NCBI GenBank assembly: GCA_947044365.1
Contig: OX345641.1
Location: 5,605,847 to 5,669,846 of the forward strand
Direction: 5' to 3'
Source of the DNA: Petrosia ficiformis
Lineage: Eukaryota; Porifera; Demospongiae; Haplosclerida; Petrosiidae
Length of the DNA stretch: 64,000 nt
Shown here: one piece after another, positions 24,060 through 34,989 of the stretch
Numbering within the stretch: the stretch's first letter is position 1
How the letters are laid out: each line of letters begins with the position of its first letter
The notes under the pieces: model-generated
Told to the model about the DNA's origin: nothing
Database searches by the model: none
What the model saw: only the letters and a program-made list of their open reading frames with translations
Position numbers and translations under genes: made by a program

Positions 24060-25740
24060 TTCAAATGTCATCATAATTACTGGTCCCAAAAATACAGAGA
24101 CAAACATCTTGTTGCATGTGTGGGTTGGTTATTTCATTAGGTATACATGAGCCCAGTTAACCTTGTTAAAATGCCATTGGCTGACAGAGTCAGGAGATAA
24201 ATTTAGCATCATAATTATATACAGCCAATTTTGATTGCTTTGTGTCGATCACATGTACTTCAAAATAGTAGTCCATGAAGAATCGAGATGGATAATGGCA
24301 ACAATCGTAAGTGGTTGTTTGGTAGATCAAACTATATAAGAAATTTGAACACATTAAGTATATAAATTATACTCTACAAGACATTTTAAATTAATGTAAT
24401 GCTGATATATACTATGGAGGGATTAAACATAATAGGCCTTATGATGTGTGTGAAGGTTAATCTTTCACCAAACATAATACAATATCCACCAGATTCATAA
24501 AGACATATCGCATGTTCCTCACATAACATGGAAAAATCCCATGTCTTTGTGTACTGTCTTAAGGATCCTATCATGCATTTGTCTCGTTTCCTTACAAGAT
24601 TCCCTTGTCACAGATCGTGAAACCTCTATTTTTTTATAGTGCTAATATTATTTATATTTTTAGTAACACTATCAGTCCAAATGCAACTGGAATGGTGCTA
24701 AAAGTATTTTGATAGTTCAACAAACAAAATAATGAGAAATTATAATAATAATACGAACAGAAAGATTTTGCCAGTTTAGCCATTCTGCATCGATTCTCTG
24801 CCTTAACAACAATCATTGGGCATGTAGAAGATGTTGGTAGTCATAAAAACACGAGATATCCACTGGTATGTGTGTATTAATCCATATATTAGCTTAGATT
24901 TCAGCAAATCACTTGCAATTGAAATGTATGGGTAAACATTTTTCCACCATCCCTACAGTATTACTGTACTCTATCATTGTATATAACAAAACTACATGTA
25001 CACCACACCTTATATATAGCTTGAATTGATGATGATGCATATTGTAACCATACAAGAAGTATCCTATATTTAAATGTAAACCAAAGACAGTTATCTTTGG
25101 TTAACATGATACCGAAAAGACTAGAAGACCTTACAGCCAAGGGAATCAACATATTATATACAAGTAACCACCACATCCATCATAAAAAATTTATGCAAAT
25201 TTTCATTCACACTTCATACACCCACACTGTGTTGTATATATGAACTACAGTCTGGTATAGCCTGACCCTTTGCTTGCAGAGGGTCTGGCTAAGCAGAGGT
25301 AAGACTCAGTCATGTGATCAGTTTGTGGTTCTAACATCATGCATGTCTAACATGTTATGTATGAATTGTTGATAAACCCAAGTATGACATCCAAATGAAG
25401 CAAGTATAATCTGAATATAATCACTAGTAGAATGCAAGTAGAATATGTGTATTCATCATGAACTACATGAAATTAATGATTCTACTCAGTTTCTTATCGT
25501 CCTACTAGTACGTAGATGCTACTAGTATTGAAGTTACCAATACATGCAATATCTGTAACTTCAGTTGCAGGTGGATATGATTTTGTGTACGTATGTCGTT
25601 TTCAGGGCAAACCATGGACAATCTGAATATCATTACACTGAACAGATTATTTCGACCTATTGGGTCTCATCAGCATGGTGTATCCCAATTTTACAATCCA
25701 ATATATTGCTACATTGGATAGAATGACATAATTATTATGT
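24060..25740. repeat. Segmental duplication E, copy 1
   Basis: It begins CCCAAAAATACAGAGACAAA. Words such as GTTGCATGTGTGGGTTGG, GGATCCTATCATGC and TTACAGCCAAGGGAAT follow, then a short palindrome AGACCCTTTGC..GAGGGTCTGG, and it ends in repeat part B (25520-25740). The same order occurs at 38185-40870, where about 1.2 kb is inserted. The 24386-24574 minus frame lies in this repeat, and I do not treat it as a gene. Confidence 0.8.
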
Positions 25741-25979
25741 ATGTTATATTTTTGACTTATTTTTTCAAAAAAGATACCTTCTTCTGTAAACTAATTTGGT
25801 CAAATGCTTACCTTCAATCAATGACTATTCCGTCATTTTGCAGAGGAAGTCGATGAAATTTGGTTCAGGAAGAGCTATCATTAATCTTCAAATTGATGTT
25901 GTAGGATTTCTATACAAAATGGCTGAATAACATGTGAATGTAGGTAAAAATATGATCAATGTTTTAAGTGTAAATGGTG

Positions 25980-26105
25980 GTCATATAGGGAATAAGTGGA
26001 TGGATGGTGAAAAGGATGGATGGATGAATGCATAGATTGCTGGATGGACAGGTGTGTGATTAGATTGATTGATGGGTAGGAGAATGGATGGATGGGTGCA
26101 TTGGG
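25980..26105. repeat. GGAT array
   Basis: Short degenerate GGATGGATG and GATTGATTGATGGG units follow composite repeat part B, as in other copies. Confidence 0.8.
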
Positions 26106-27320
26106 TGTGTGCTGTCACTGTTTCTACTTGGATTCAGGACACACAGGGGGTCACACAGATACACACGTACGAAGACACATACACTAATACATACATTCTG
26201 TATTAAAGCCAATGTCTCATTATGTACATGTACAGCATATTAGGCAAACAGAGCAGTGTTACATTTTCCGTTCTGGAAGTTTTCTGTCAACTATTGCAAA
26301 ATAAAGAAAAAAATATTATTAATAAATGTACTAACTTATACTTGTAGATAACCACCATTGCATCCAGAAATCCTTCAGTTCATATTGATTAGTAATTACC
26401 TATTACTATATCCATTGGTCAGAGCCAATAGATATAGTCCATCCATCATTCACAACCAAAAGTCAAAGTCTATTAGTCAATCACATCCAACAGTTTTCAC
26501 AGTCACACACTTAAACAGATGCCTATTTGAAAACTCCTGTAAAGACGTAGATGCCCAGGATTCTATTTAAGCAATTTTAGTACTATAAAGTTTGTACAGG
26601 AAGACGACTTTCATATGATCTGAAGCCACCCACACCTATTTCTTCACCTACTATGTACCTACTGTAATATAGTTGCCTTACAAAATGGTTGAATTCAAAT
26701 ATAAGCTATTGATTGAAATTATTATCCAAAGATCTCTACATTCACATGTCATCACGACAAAAATGACATCAGTGTACCACCTGTCTTATGTATCATCTCA
26801 CACTATAACCATTAATATAATTTTATCATGATTAATCTACACAATTCAACATTCCTCTCCATCCTATCAGAAGACATACAATTATCAGATGATATCATAC
26901 TAGTTTCTAATGTCATACAATCTCTTTATCCATCATTCCCTCAAAACAGAATGTATAAATATAATTTACTGAAATATGTAATAAGAGACATCTAATCCCT
27001 TTCAAACATAATCTAATAATAAAACTACTACATACACACATCAACTACATGTGTATAACTAATTTGAATTTAGAATATTTACTATTCAATGGACTAAAGG
27101 AATGGTATTTATTGGGAGTTCAATTTTCCCCAACTATCACAAACACCTGTCCATAACCAACCTTATGAAACTATATATAAACACAACCATATAGACAATA
27201 CACAGTCAAACCCCACCCAATGCATGCGCATAGTATTAATACGCTTCCCAATTTACCAGAGAATAATTGTATATATAACTAATGGTAATTCTAATATTAT
27301 ATCAAATGTTATAGCTACAC
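26106..27320. other. AT-rich stretch with composite-repeat fragments
   Basis: Pieces shared with 12240-12440 and 54040-54190 (TACAGGAAGAC, CATAATCTAATAATAAAACT) are present. I see no gene. The 70-codon plus frame at 26358-26570 has no recognisable domain. Confidence 0.5.
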
Positions 27321-27324
27321 AGTA

Positions 27325-28062
27325 TACATTAAAAACTGTTATTGAGGTATAATTATTATTCACAAATCCACACCAGTCCTTATCTTCATTAATCTTGATT
27401 CAGGCTAGCATTGTTGAATTCACGAATCCAGTTGACACCAGTAGCTATACTATGTTCAATAAAGTATTCCCAGTCCTTCCTGACAAACCAAAGTAATCCT
27501 CTTTCTGCTGCTGTTTGCTTCTCCTCTGATGCTTTATGTAAAGTAGTATGATGCCAAATATAGTATTGGCTGCGTTTAGATATCTCACAGTGCCTACATA
27601 TTAACTCATACGATATTAAAGTAACCTTGAGTCCAGTTTTTGCAATACCTGTTTTGTCACAATTTTTGGTAAGTTTATTTGTACAGCCGTTCTCTGGAAT
27701 ATACTTTATACCAAAATGGTGAAGCAAAACTGTATTGATTTTACACTGCTCACACATTTTCCCAGATGTTACATTGCTGCTGCATTCCCACATGAATTCT
27801 ATAGACAAATTATAATTATTCATATAATAATAAATTATTTATAATAATAAATTATTTTCTTCTTAAAGTTGTTAATTACTATACAATCATACATAATCAA
27901 AGAAACATTTTGTAGAGTGGGGGGCCTAGTTTTGGGCTGAGAAGCTCACCATGAACATTTTCTGATATTAGTTATTCATGAAGGGCATGGTCAGTTAAAA
28001 GTTCACTAATAAACTGAATCAATAAAATAATTAATTACTTAGACTTGACCAGACTAAAATAC
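27325..28062. repeat. Segmental duplication D, copy 1
   Basis: It matches 36675-37375 nearly base for base, from AAAACTGTTATTGAG to the shared end near TCACTAGAC/GACCAGACTA. It carries the minus-strand frame described next. The copies diverge abruptly at both sides. Confidence 0.85.
27389..27823 (-). CDS. Unrecognised Cys-pair protein, duplicated at 36747-37139
   Basis: This 144-codon frame has two Cys-x2-Cys pairs (CEQC and CRHC) with intervening single cysteines (NGC, KNC). These could form a zinc-binding site but match no family I can name. The C-terminal half is charged and aromatic (LLWFVRKDWEYFIEHS, GVNWIREF). The codons from the acceptor-like TTTGTCTATAG at about 27805 onward correspond to the second copy, so an exon starting at about 27804 is more likely than the ATG at 27823. 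The second copy differs at about ten residues in 112, and both stay open. That is suggestive of past or present coding. It may belong to a transposon or a host gene. Confidence 0.4.
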   Translation of the reverse strand: MNNYNLSIEFMWECSSNVTSGKMCEQCKINTVLLHHFGIKYIPENGCTNKLTKNCDKTGIAKTGLKVTLISYELICRHCEISKRSQYYIWHHTTLHKASEEKQTAAERGLLWFVRKDWEYFIEHSIATGVNWIREFNNASLNQD

Positions 28063-28211
28063 TGATGTAGTCTACTTGGAAGATTCAGCAGTTTTTGTGC
28101 ACTGTGGAGATGGTGGCTTCGCCCACAACTCAAATAGAGATCTCCACAGACTTTGCATTTCTTTAGGAAACGTTTTGGCCCTTCTTCCCCCTTGTTCCTT
28201 CCCTCACCCAT
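28030..28211 (-). other. Possible small zinc-binding exon
   Basis: On the minus strand an ATG at 28211 opens a frame with CKVCGDLYLSCGRSHHLHS. This is a C-x2-C...C...H-H spacing that could bind zinc. It lies about 200 bp upstream, on the same strand, of the duplicated Cys-pair frame and might be an earlier exon of it. It is absent from the second copy. Evidence is thin. Confidence 0.22.
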
Positions 28212-28599
28212 GGGAAATAAGGCACTTGTGGTGCAGTAGTCTTGTCACCAGCAGCACCCCTCATCCTCATCTTAAAGCGTGTCTGGCGCACTAATTCAAT
28301 TCTCTTGTCATTGTCAACTGGATATTTTGTTATGAATTATCCTACATAATTATTATGATGTAATCAGAAGAAAGATGGAAGGGCACCAAGACTTAAAATG
28401 AAGAAGGATTTATAAGACAATGCGATTAATTGGTAAACATTTTTAGGAGGAAATAATAATATAACTAATCATGGGGATTAGCAATGATGAAGTAACATTT
28501 GGTAGCTTTAGGTCCTCTACTTTTACAATTCCCTCTGGATATATAGAAAATATAGCTAGTCCCAATATGAAAAGTTTATTGTATTAGCGGACATACATT

Positions 28600-28839
28600 T
28601 CAACTGATGACTTGCAATTCAAATGTATAGTAGCACCCATGTTTTTCCGACTGAGCTGTCAATTGATGTTTACAAATACTTGATCTTATTTGGACAGATG
28701 GAATCCTGTCATAAAATTGACTTAGTGTGACAGATGCTATCCCTCGCTTTACAATGGGGAGTGTGGAGTATAGTGGCACAGAACCCTTGTCACAAACTTG
28801 AATAGTGATGGATAGCAAGCATTGACTTTCATGTAGCAT
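28600..28839 (-). other. Unassigned 79-codon frame
   Basis: The minus-strand frame contains the stretch VPLYSTLPIVKRGIASVTLS, which looks amino-acid-balanced instead of low-complexity, but I know no family for it. The nucleotide words near its end (TTGCAATTCAAATGTATAG) have weak echoes at 24910 and 44120, so it may be a mobile-element remnant. Confidence 0.2.
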
Positions 28840-29094
28840 TCTTAATTGTTATTGACAGAAATATTGCAATCCTATTATAATCATAATTACTAATTATATA
28901 ATTATATACACTGCAAAAACTGATTTGTTGATTGATTGGTTACATGAATTTCATTTGCTCTTATACATATTAATAATGAAGCATCTATAGAAACTTAGGA
29001 AACCAGTATTATCATGTTTTTAATGGAACAAGATATATTCAGAAAGCTTTATGATAACTTTGTATCAATCATTGCTGATATATAACACTACTGT

Positions 29095-29310
29095 CTCTAC
29101 CATTCTGTGTATTTCGAAAATCTGGGGCCTGAAGAAGTATATCTAACTGCAGTCTAAGTGCATAGAAACTAAGTTACTAAAGTGCTCTCTCCAGGTTCTA
29201 AATGATAACTTCCTTGAGTCTGAAACTCAACAACTTATTATACTGACTTGTTAAAGATTTCTGCATCCTCTTTATACTGTTTCTCTGCCGTATACAACAG
29301 TTATTGGCAG
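29095..29310. repeat. Dispersed repeat, inverted partner of 515-735
   Basis: It shares CTGGGGCCTGAAGAAGTA, TTCTAAATGATAACTTCC and GTTTCTCTGC with the reverse complement of 515-735. It is the same element in opposite orientation, with no coding content. Confidence 0.65.
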
Positions 29311-29485
29311 TTTACATTCTTCCTGCTGGACTGTATTATCCATTAGGAAGATGACAGTTCTTATTATGTTTCTAATGGAAAGTACAGCTAATTGGATATC
29401 TGGTGTACTTTGATTGTTCTGCTGTCATTCACAAAAGTGCGCATGCAATGAGTTTTAGCCCTTGAATCAAATACCTTGTCATGAT

Positions 29486-29632
29486 TACTTTGCCACCTAT
29501 GTCAGACAAACTAAAAGGACCTTAGCACATAGACTTAAACAACACAAAAGGGCCCTGACTAATTTGAGCGCTCCGGCTTCTGCCATGGCAGAAGGCCGCA
29601 GAACACATGGCCACCAAACACTCCACAACTAG
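29486..29632 (+). pseudogene. GIY-YIG endonuclease remnant of a Penelope-like retroelement
   Basis: A short frame reads ATYVRQTKRTLAHRLKQHKR and then SAMAE. This resembles the conserved YxGxT-x2-L-x2-R-x2-(E/Q)HKR block of the GIY-YIG nuclease that ends Penelope-like reverse transcriptases. The Gly of the GxT core is replaced by Arg, and the frame shifts after SAMAE. A related frame then continues with the HMATKHS-like segment. No reverse transcriptase is present next to it. It is a decayed terminal fragment. Confidence 0.5.
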
Positions 29633-29884
29633 AGAGATACTACTCGACCAGCAACTGGCAATATAAAAGAGAATTCATCAACAAGACTCTGTAAACAGAG
29701 ATCAAGGAACTCTACCTAAAACATATGATATATAGGCTATTTACTGTTCACTACAAAACACTTGAGTGTTTACAATCTGTTTAACAGTTTCTATTTCAAC
29801 TTTATTTCTTCGACTTCATCTGAATATGGTACAGAGTCTGATATTTTTGCTGAGAAGAAACCAGACTTCACTGCAGTCCTGACC

Positions 29885-30543
29885 TAGTCTGGCGATGCCG
29901 CCCACTTTGCATACGAGGAAGTGGTCTGGGGAAACTAGCATCACTCACTCGTACATGCTGCAACGTACAGTGCACCAACATACAGTGCAGCCCATTCAGA
30001 TTGCAGTATTCAATGACCTCCTCTAAGGACACGCCTTGATAACGTGTGAGAAAAGGAATATAGTTTCTGCTGCTGAAAGTGCTGCTAAATCTCTTGGATA
30101 TACGAAACTTAAGGACAAGCAAAGTGAAGTTGTAGTAAACCTATGTTCAGGGAATGATGTGTTCGCTGTGTTGCCGACAGGCTATTGGAAAAGCTTGTGT
30201 TACACCTGTCTTCCCAAAGCTTTTGACACACTGTTAAAAACGGAAGGATCCATCATCATTGTTGTTTTGCTTTGACGGTTCACTGTTTAAGTTCCTGCAA
30301 TCAGACACTCTGTTAGTCACTTCTTCGCAGCCGACACAATAAATCGAAGTCATGTTTTTACTTGTTTCTACTCTCTTCTACTCACACGTTGTTATACAAT
30401 GAAAGCCGCACCTTTACATACTTGTCAGCCACTAGATAGACTACTCCTTTAAACCAAGTCTACATTCCCGCGTGTACGAGTGAGTAGTGCTAGTTTCCCC
30501 AGACCACTTCCTCGTATGCAAAGTGGGCGGCACCGCCAGACTA
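29885..30543. mobile_element. Pack-MULE-like element with captured RecQ helicase fragment, copy 2
   Basis: GTCCTGACC occurs at 29876-29884 and again at 30544-30552, a perfect 9-bp target duplication. The ends TAGTCTGGCG and CGCCAGACTA begin inverted repeats of about 85 bp with very few mismatches (shared word ACTTTGCATACGAGGAAGTG). The interior carries a RecQ-like fragment on the plus strand. The structure matches Mutator-like elements that have picked up a host gene piece. Confidence 0.8.
30036..30275 (+). pseudogene. RecQ-like DNA helicase N-terminal fragment inside the element
   Basis: The frame reads KSLGYTKLKDKQSEVVVNL (Q-motif region) and then the P-loop VLPTGYWKSLCY. A tryptophan stands where SF2 helicases have the last glycine of GxGKS, so nucleotide binding should be lost. 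It reaches EGSIIIVV, the strand before motif Ia, and ends. It differs clearly in sequence from the fragment at 4066-4365, so the two look like captures from different RecQ paralogues, or old copies that diverged. No second helicase lobe is present. Confidence 0.7.
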
Positions 30544-30552
30544 GTCCTGACC

Positions 30553-31015
30553 ACACTGCTATTGGCAATCATCTGATTCAGATTCAGTTACATCAGACTT
30601 TTGCAGACTAGCAACATCATTACTGAAGTACACATGTAGTATAATTGTAGGTATATAGTTAGTTATCTACTTATTATTTTTACTGTCTTCTCTTAGAAGC
30701 AATACTCCTACTCTTTGAACATGCTGGTGGGCGTGCACACAGACTTTTGTATGAAAAAAACTCAAAACATAAATTCTAAAATTTGAAAGGGGGTTTCCAT
30801 GGAAACCAAAGGAACCCCCCCCCCCTAGATCCGTCACTGGGTAAATGAGTGAGCGCAAGCAACAAATTCTCTACATGAGAACATTAATTTTTGTTAGTGT
30901 GGACACAGGGAAATAAAAGGTGTTGATATGAAGTAGTCTTCAAGAATTGGCATTTTACGCAATGACATATTGGACACCACCACTATATATTGCTTCAAGT
31001 ATTATAATTAAGTAA
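30553..31015. other. Gap with a decayed transposon end
   Basis: The words CCCCCCCCCCCTAGATCCGTCACTG near 30820 resemble a hAT-type terminus, and a similar CAGTGGCAGATCCAGTAGG word sits at 18781. No matching second end was found. There is no gene. Confidence 0.35.
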
Positions 31016-31210
31016 TTTGTACCATGTACGTGTATATAATTATAATTAGTCATTAATTATAATTATATAATTGGTTGTACACATTGTTATAGCATAACTA
31101 GCTACTTTGTACCATACAAAGTAGTCATGCCATACTGAGCAATCTGTACAACCAATTATATAATTATAATTAATGACTTTTTATAATTACATACACGTAC
31201 ATGGTACAAA
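31016..31210. mobile_element. Palindromic MITE-like hairpin
   Basis: The left arm begins TTTGTACCATGTACGTGTAT and ends ATAATTGGTTGTACA. The right arm is its reverse complement (TGTACAACCAATTAT ... ACGTACATGGTACAAA), about 66 bp each with few mismatches. The centre includes the small repeat CTACTTTGTACCATACAAAGTAG. It is non-coding. Confidence 0.78.
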
Positions 31211-32144
31211 TTAGTTGTGGCTTATGTCCATAACAATCAATGCAACCAACTATAATTATATTACTGTCTATAGTAAATTGATAGTGGAGGTTGACTGATG
31301 AAGCTTTAAGAGGATTACAAAGTTTACAACTAAATATTTTCTCACACAGAATATATATATATATATATAATATATATATAATAGAGAACATGCTACATGT
31401 GAGGTTAAGGAGATATGATAACAATATATAATTACTATACAACATACAATTCAGCTCCTTTACGACATTTAAAATTTAAACTAATTGTGATACCTATAGA
31501 AGCAACTCTGGAAGTGCATTTACATTATGCTATTACTATTTTCAAATCTTATATTGTTATGGCCCACAGGACCATCACTATGGCATATGTTGTGTCAAAG
31601 CAGGAGTGTTATATATATATATATATCAGGTTGCAATAGCAGCTAGGTTTATAATTATCAAGCTGGAGGAGGAGTGATGATATTGCACAAGTGGGCATGG
31701 CATATCTAATATATAATTATAATTAAATATATATAATATATGTGTTATATATATCAACTATAAATATTGTTTACACCGATATACCACAAGGCATGTATCA
31801 CAAAATAAATGGATGTGAACCTTGAAATTTTTACTATTACTAATGTCTACTTGTTATTGTTAGTATAGCTACAATTAAGACGGTAGATTATAATTTTGTC
31901 ATTCGTTATGACTGTGTAGTGACAATCAGATTATGCTTTTATTTCAGCCTATTATCTTATGCTCAAATTCCCCAACCAGTTATGCTTCCACTTAGGTACC
32001 TATTATGCTCCAAACATAAATCCAAAAGTACTGATAATGTTACATTTACTTATTCAATAACATAACTGATGCTTGTAATCTACAGATGATAATGACATAT
32101 TTTCACTTTGACTAGAACTGTTAGATTGTGAACCTTCTTGTATA
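31211..32144. other. Gap, AT-rich
   Basis: Contains (TA)n runs near 31350-31380, 31610-31625 and 31715-31750. No gene was recognised. Short frames on both strands lack any domain. Confidence 0.5.
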
Positions 32145-32600
32145 TAGTCTTGCGTAGCCAGCCCCTCCCACTCTAAATGAAGCCGGGAAGGGTCTGGTAG
32201 AACTCCATTGTTATAGTCGTCCAGTGAAACTACTGGATTTCCGGTAGTTTCACTTATTTCAAGCATGTGGTGTTTGATATAACACCATCGAGATAGAAAA
32301 GATTATAGCAGTTGCTTCGTAGCTAGAGCGAGTTTATTGTTGAAAGATAACCAGATGGAAACAGTAAAAGCTTTGGTGTCGTATTTTTATGCTTACCCAC
32401 GGGCTATAAAAGCTCTGGCTACATTTAAATTTGGGCTAATCTCGCTATCACACTAAGACCAGTTCTACATTTTAGTAATACCTTCTCACACACCCACTTA
32501 AGATAAGTACTTCTGGTAACGTCACTGGATGACTTTAACAATGGAGTTCTACCAGACCCTTCCCACTTTGTTTAGAGTGGGAAGGGTCTTGTAGGCGGTG
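32145..32600. mobile_element. MULE-like element, third member, no gene fragment recognised
   Basis: The left end TAGTCTTGCGTAGCCAGCCC resembles the ends of the two RecQ-carrying elements. Inverted arms pair GGTCTGGTAGAACTCCATTG (left) with CAATGGAGTTCTACCAGACC (right, near 32543-32562), about 80 bp each. The right end is eroded and I could not place the target duplication. The interior shows no recognised gene piece. Confidence 0.55.
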
Positions 32601-33136
32601 GGATAACTGTAGTTGTTCTCTGAGAAAGATCGGAGTTTGATAGTGCCTAGAAAGGTGGATTTTATGGTTTCACTGAAACGCTACAGAATTCAGCTTTCTT
32701 CGGCCTCTTGTAACTATAAGTAAAACGAATTTTCAGAAAACGGCTCTATTTGTTTTCTCAAAATGCATTGTACTTGGTGCACACCATGATTGGTGGGCAT
32801 GGCTTTCTTGGTTTTGTACTTATTGCGATTGCAAAAATGGAGATTTTTCCAACACTCTCTGTCTTCCAGAAAAATATAAAGATGATGAGAAGATATGAAG
32901 TTTGCTATTACACCAGGTTAGAGTCATATTATATAATATTCTGTTTTGAAACTGATTGGAGTCGCATCCGCCCACTCCCTAGTACCACCTTAATAATTGT
33001 TTTTGTAGTGATATACATATATAACTGTACTAACTACAATATAACTGGTTTAAGGTTTAAACTAGGTTAACACTCTCTTGTATGAATGTGAAATATATAA
33101 TATAATTAACTATATATGGTGGTTACTGTGACATAC
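32601..33136. other. Gap; downstream exons of the glycosyltransferase not found
   Basis: The minus-strand gene ending at 33137 shows a splice donor, so later exons should lie here or farther left. None could be recognised. A 106-codon plus frame at 32750-33070 shows no domain. Confidence 0.4.
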
Positions 33137-33836
33137 CATTTCTTGGAGTACTCCGAAACAAAACAAAACCAAAACAAACTCCAAAGAATCCATCCTTTCC
33201 CAGAGAATGAGAAGCTACGATATCAGAATCAGGATATTTATCTAACAAAGGTATTGGATCTTTCAGAGGAATGGCATCCAAATCAATTACTGTTATATCA
33301 TAACCCCAGTGATTAATAAGGCGTACAACAGCACTCCGAGCCATCCACACATCCCATGAATATGCCTTTGTCCAGCGAAGTATAAAATGATGATATATAA
33401 GCTCATTCAGGTTTACATAAATTGTCAATATTTCTTTCTTTTTAAGTATCTCATAAATATCTTTTTCAAAGGAGAGAACAATGATGTCTTTTATATCAAT
33501 ATTAGTGTTCAGATCAACAGCTACTAACCAATTCAATAATGTAACAAAGTATCCTTGATCAGAAGCAGTTAAATAAACTATCTTGTTAGTTTTCTCAGCT
33601 AATATACTTGCCAGTTCATGAACCCATTTCATTTGTACAACTTCTTCAACTGTTCTGATATACTTCGGATAAAGAAATGAGAAAGGAGGTCGAATATCAA
33701 ACCCAGGTCTTACTGTAGCTGATACGTAGCGATTTACAGTGTGGACATTTGGAATTAAGAAATAGTCAGCAGAGAAATATCCAATGATTGTTATCATAAT
33801 CAAAATTGAGATCAAAAGAACTTTAGTAATCTGCAT
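33137..33836 (-). CDS. Type II membrane glycosyltransferase, nucleotide-diphospho-sugar transferase family (first exon)
   Basis: The ATG at 33836 gives a short cytoplasmic stub (MQITK) and a single membrane anchor at about residues 6-24. A lumenal domain follows. Segments typical of the PF03407 family appear in order: a WVHELASIL region, NWLVAVDLN, the helix WMARSAVVRLI and the catalytic-type motif VIDLDAIPLKDP (DLD at residues 185-187, where the metal-bound sugar nucleotide is held). The frame then reads FGFVLFRSTPRN. It runs to a stop four residues later, but AAATG|GTATGT is a strong donor at 33136. I therefore end the exon at 33137 and expect the last part of the catalytic domain in further exons. 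It probably acts in the Golgi. The donor sugar and acceptor are unknown. Confidence 0.68.
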
Positions 33837-33914
33837 TTTTTTCTCGCTGCTATTCTACCCCGTAGAGACTTTTCCCGAGCCCTGTCTTGAAAACGTAACA
33901 GATTACCAAACCAG

Positions 33915-33980
33915 GATATAGTCTCGTGCCCAGCCGCCCACTCACTTTCTGTCGTTAAGTGAGTGGGCGGCTAGCCACGT
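33915..33980. mobile_element. Short hairpin with MULE-like terminus
   Basis: TATAGTCTCGTGCCCAGCCG is followed by GCCCACTCACTT...AAGTGAGTGGGC. The opening word resembles the ends of the RecQ-carrying elements. It is probably a strongly deleted relative lying just upstream of the glycosyltransferase exon. Confidence 0.45.
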
Positions 33981-34989
33981 TGTACTCTGGAACTAGTATA
34001 TTACACATGATGTGGATACTGACAGTTATACAAGTTGTAATGACAAGATACTGTTCTGCACTACAATTGTTTGGATTACAGGACTGGGGACTGGAAATGT
34101 GAATGACAACTATACTAGCTTCTGATGTAAGATGATCTATATTAATCATAAGCTACTTGTATAGCAATTATAATCACTAAGCTGTCATACATTTTATGAT
34201 TAGTCATCCCATTTAATAATAGCAATGATTTAGCTGTTGCATGGGAGTTATCATAATTATACATAATTGAAGAAATTATTGCCAGAAGTATGAACTTCAT
34301 CATCAGAGTATATAGATTGGGGGACTCACTAAAACCAAGAGTGGGTGTCTACCAACCACGCCTATGATTATTATGATACCTCTTGCTGTTTATTCTGGAC
34401 CAATTGTAGCTCATTTGTGTTTGGGAATCCATCATTAAAGCACCTTTTGGCTCTTCAAATTGTGATAGCAGCAACATTTCCGGCTTTTAACATGGAGTAT
34501 CCTGCTAGTTGATATTTTGTTCCCATAAATGGAAGTAGATCAATTTTCTATTTCGTGTCTGAAGGTGCAATAGTAAAAGGTACAATCCAAGGATTATTAC
34601 TCAAAAAGGAACTATTTGACCTATTGAATTCACTCTGCATTGATAGAATGTGATTCGCTTGTTAGTATTGTATCATGCGTAATTCACAAATAGCCTTTAG
34701 GTATAACTGCAGAAACTATTTGACAGCAATAATAATTATTACAATTATTTACTGAGATTATATTATATTTATGTGTGTGCACATTACAACTTACACTCCA
34801 GTGATGCAAGAGATGGTTATCAAAGATCTTTAGACTAAATACCAGATGGTCTGTTTGCAAAAGTCCAGGCATGTGGGCAATGCTAGCCTCACAACTTATT
34901 GACAATGAAACAAGCAATGTAGTTGAATGTTATATGTCTATTTCTACCTGTTTTGAGGGTGGTAAGCAATACAACAGATTGAACCGGCA
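33981..34989. other. Gap without recognisable gene
   Basis: AT-rich sequence. The short minus frames at 33955-34149 and 34684-34917 show no domain. Confidence 0.5.

Noticed and set aside
25255..25300. Short palindrome AGACCCTTTGC..GAGGGTCTGG as a terminator or regulatory hairpin
   Set aside because: It recurs at 40365-40390 inside the same duplicated block, so it is part of repeat E and not a local regulatory element.
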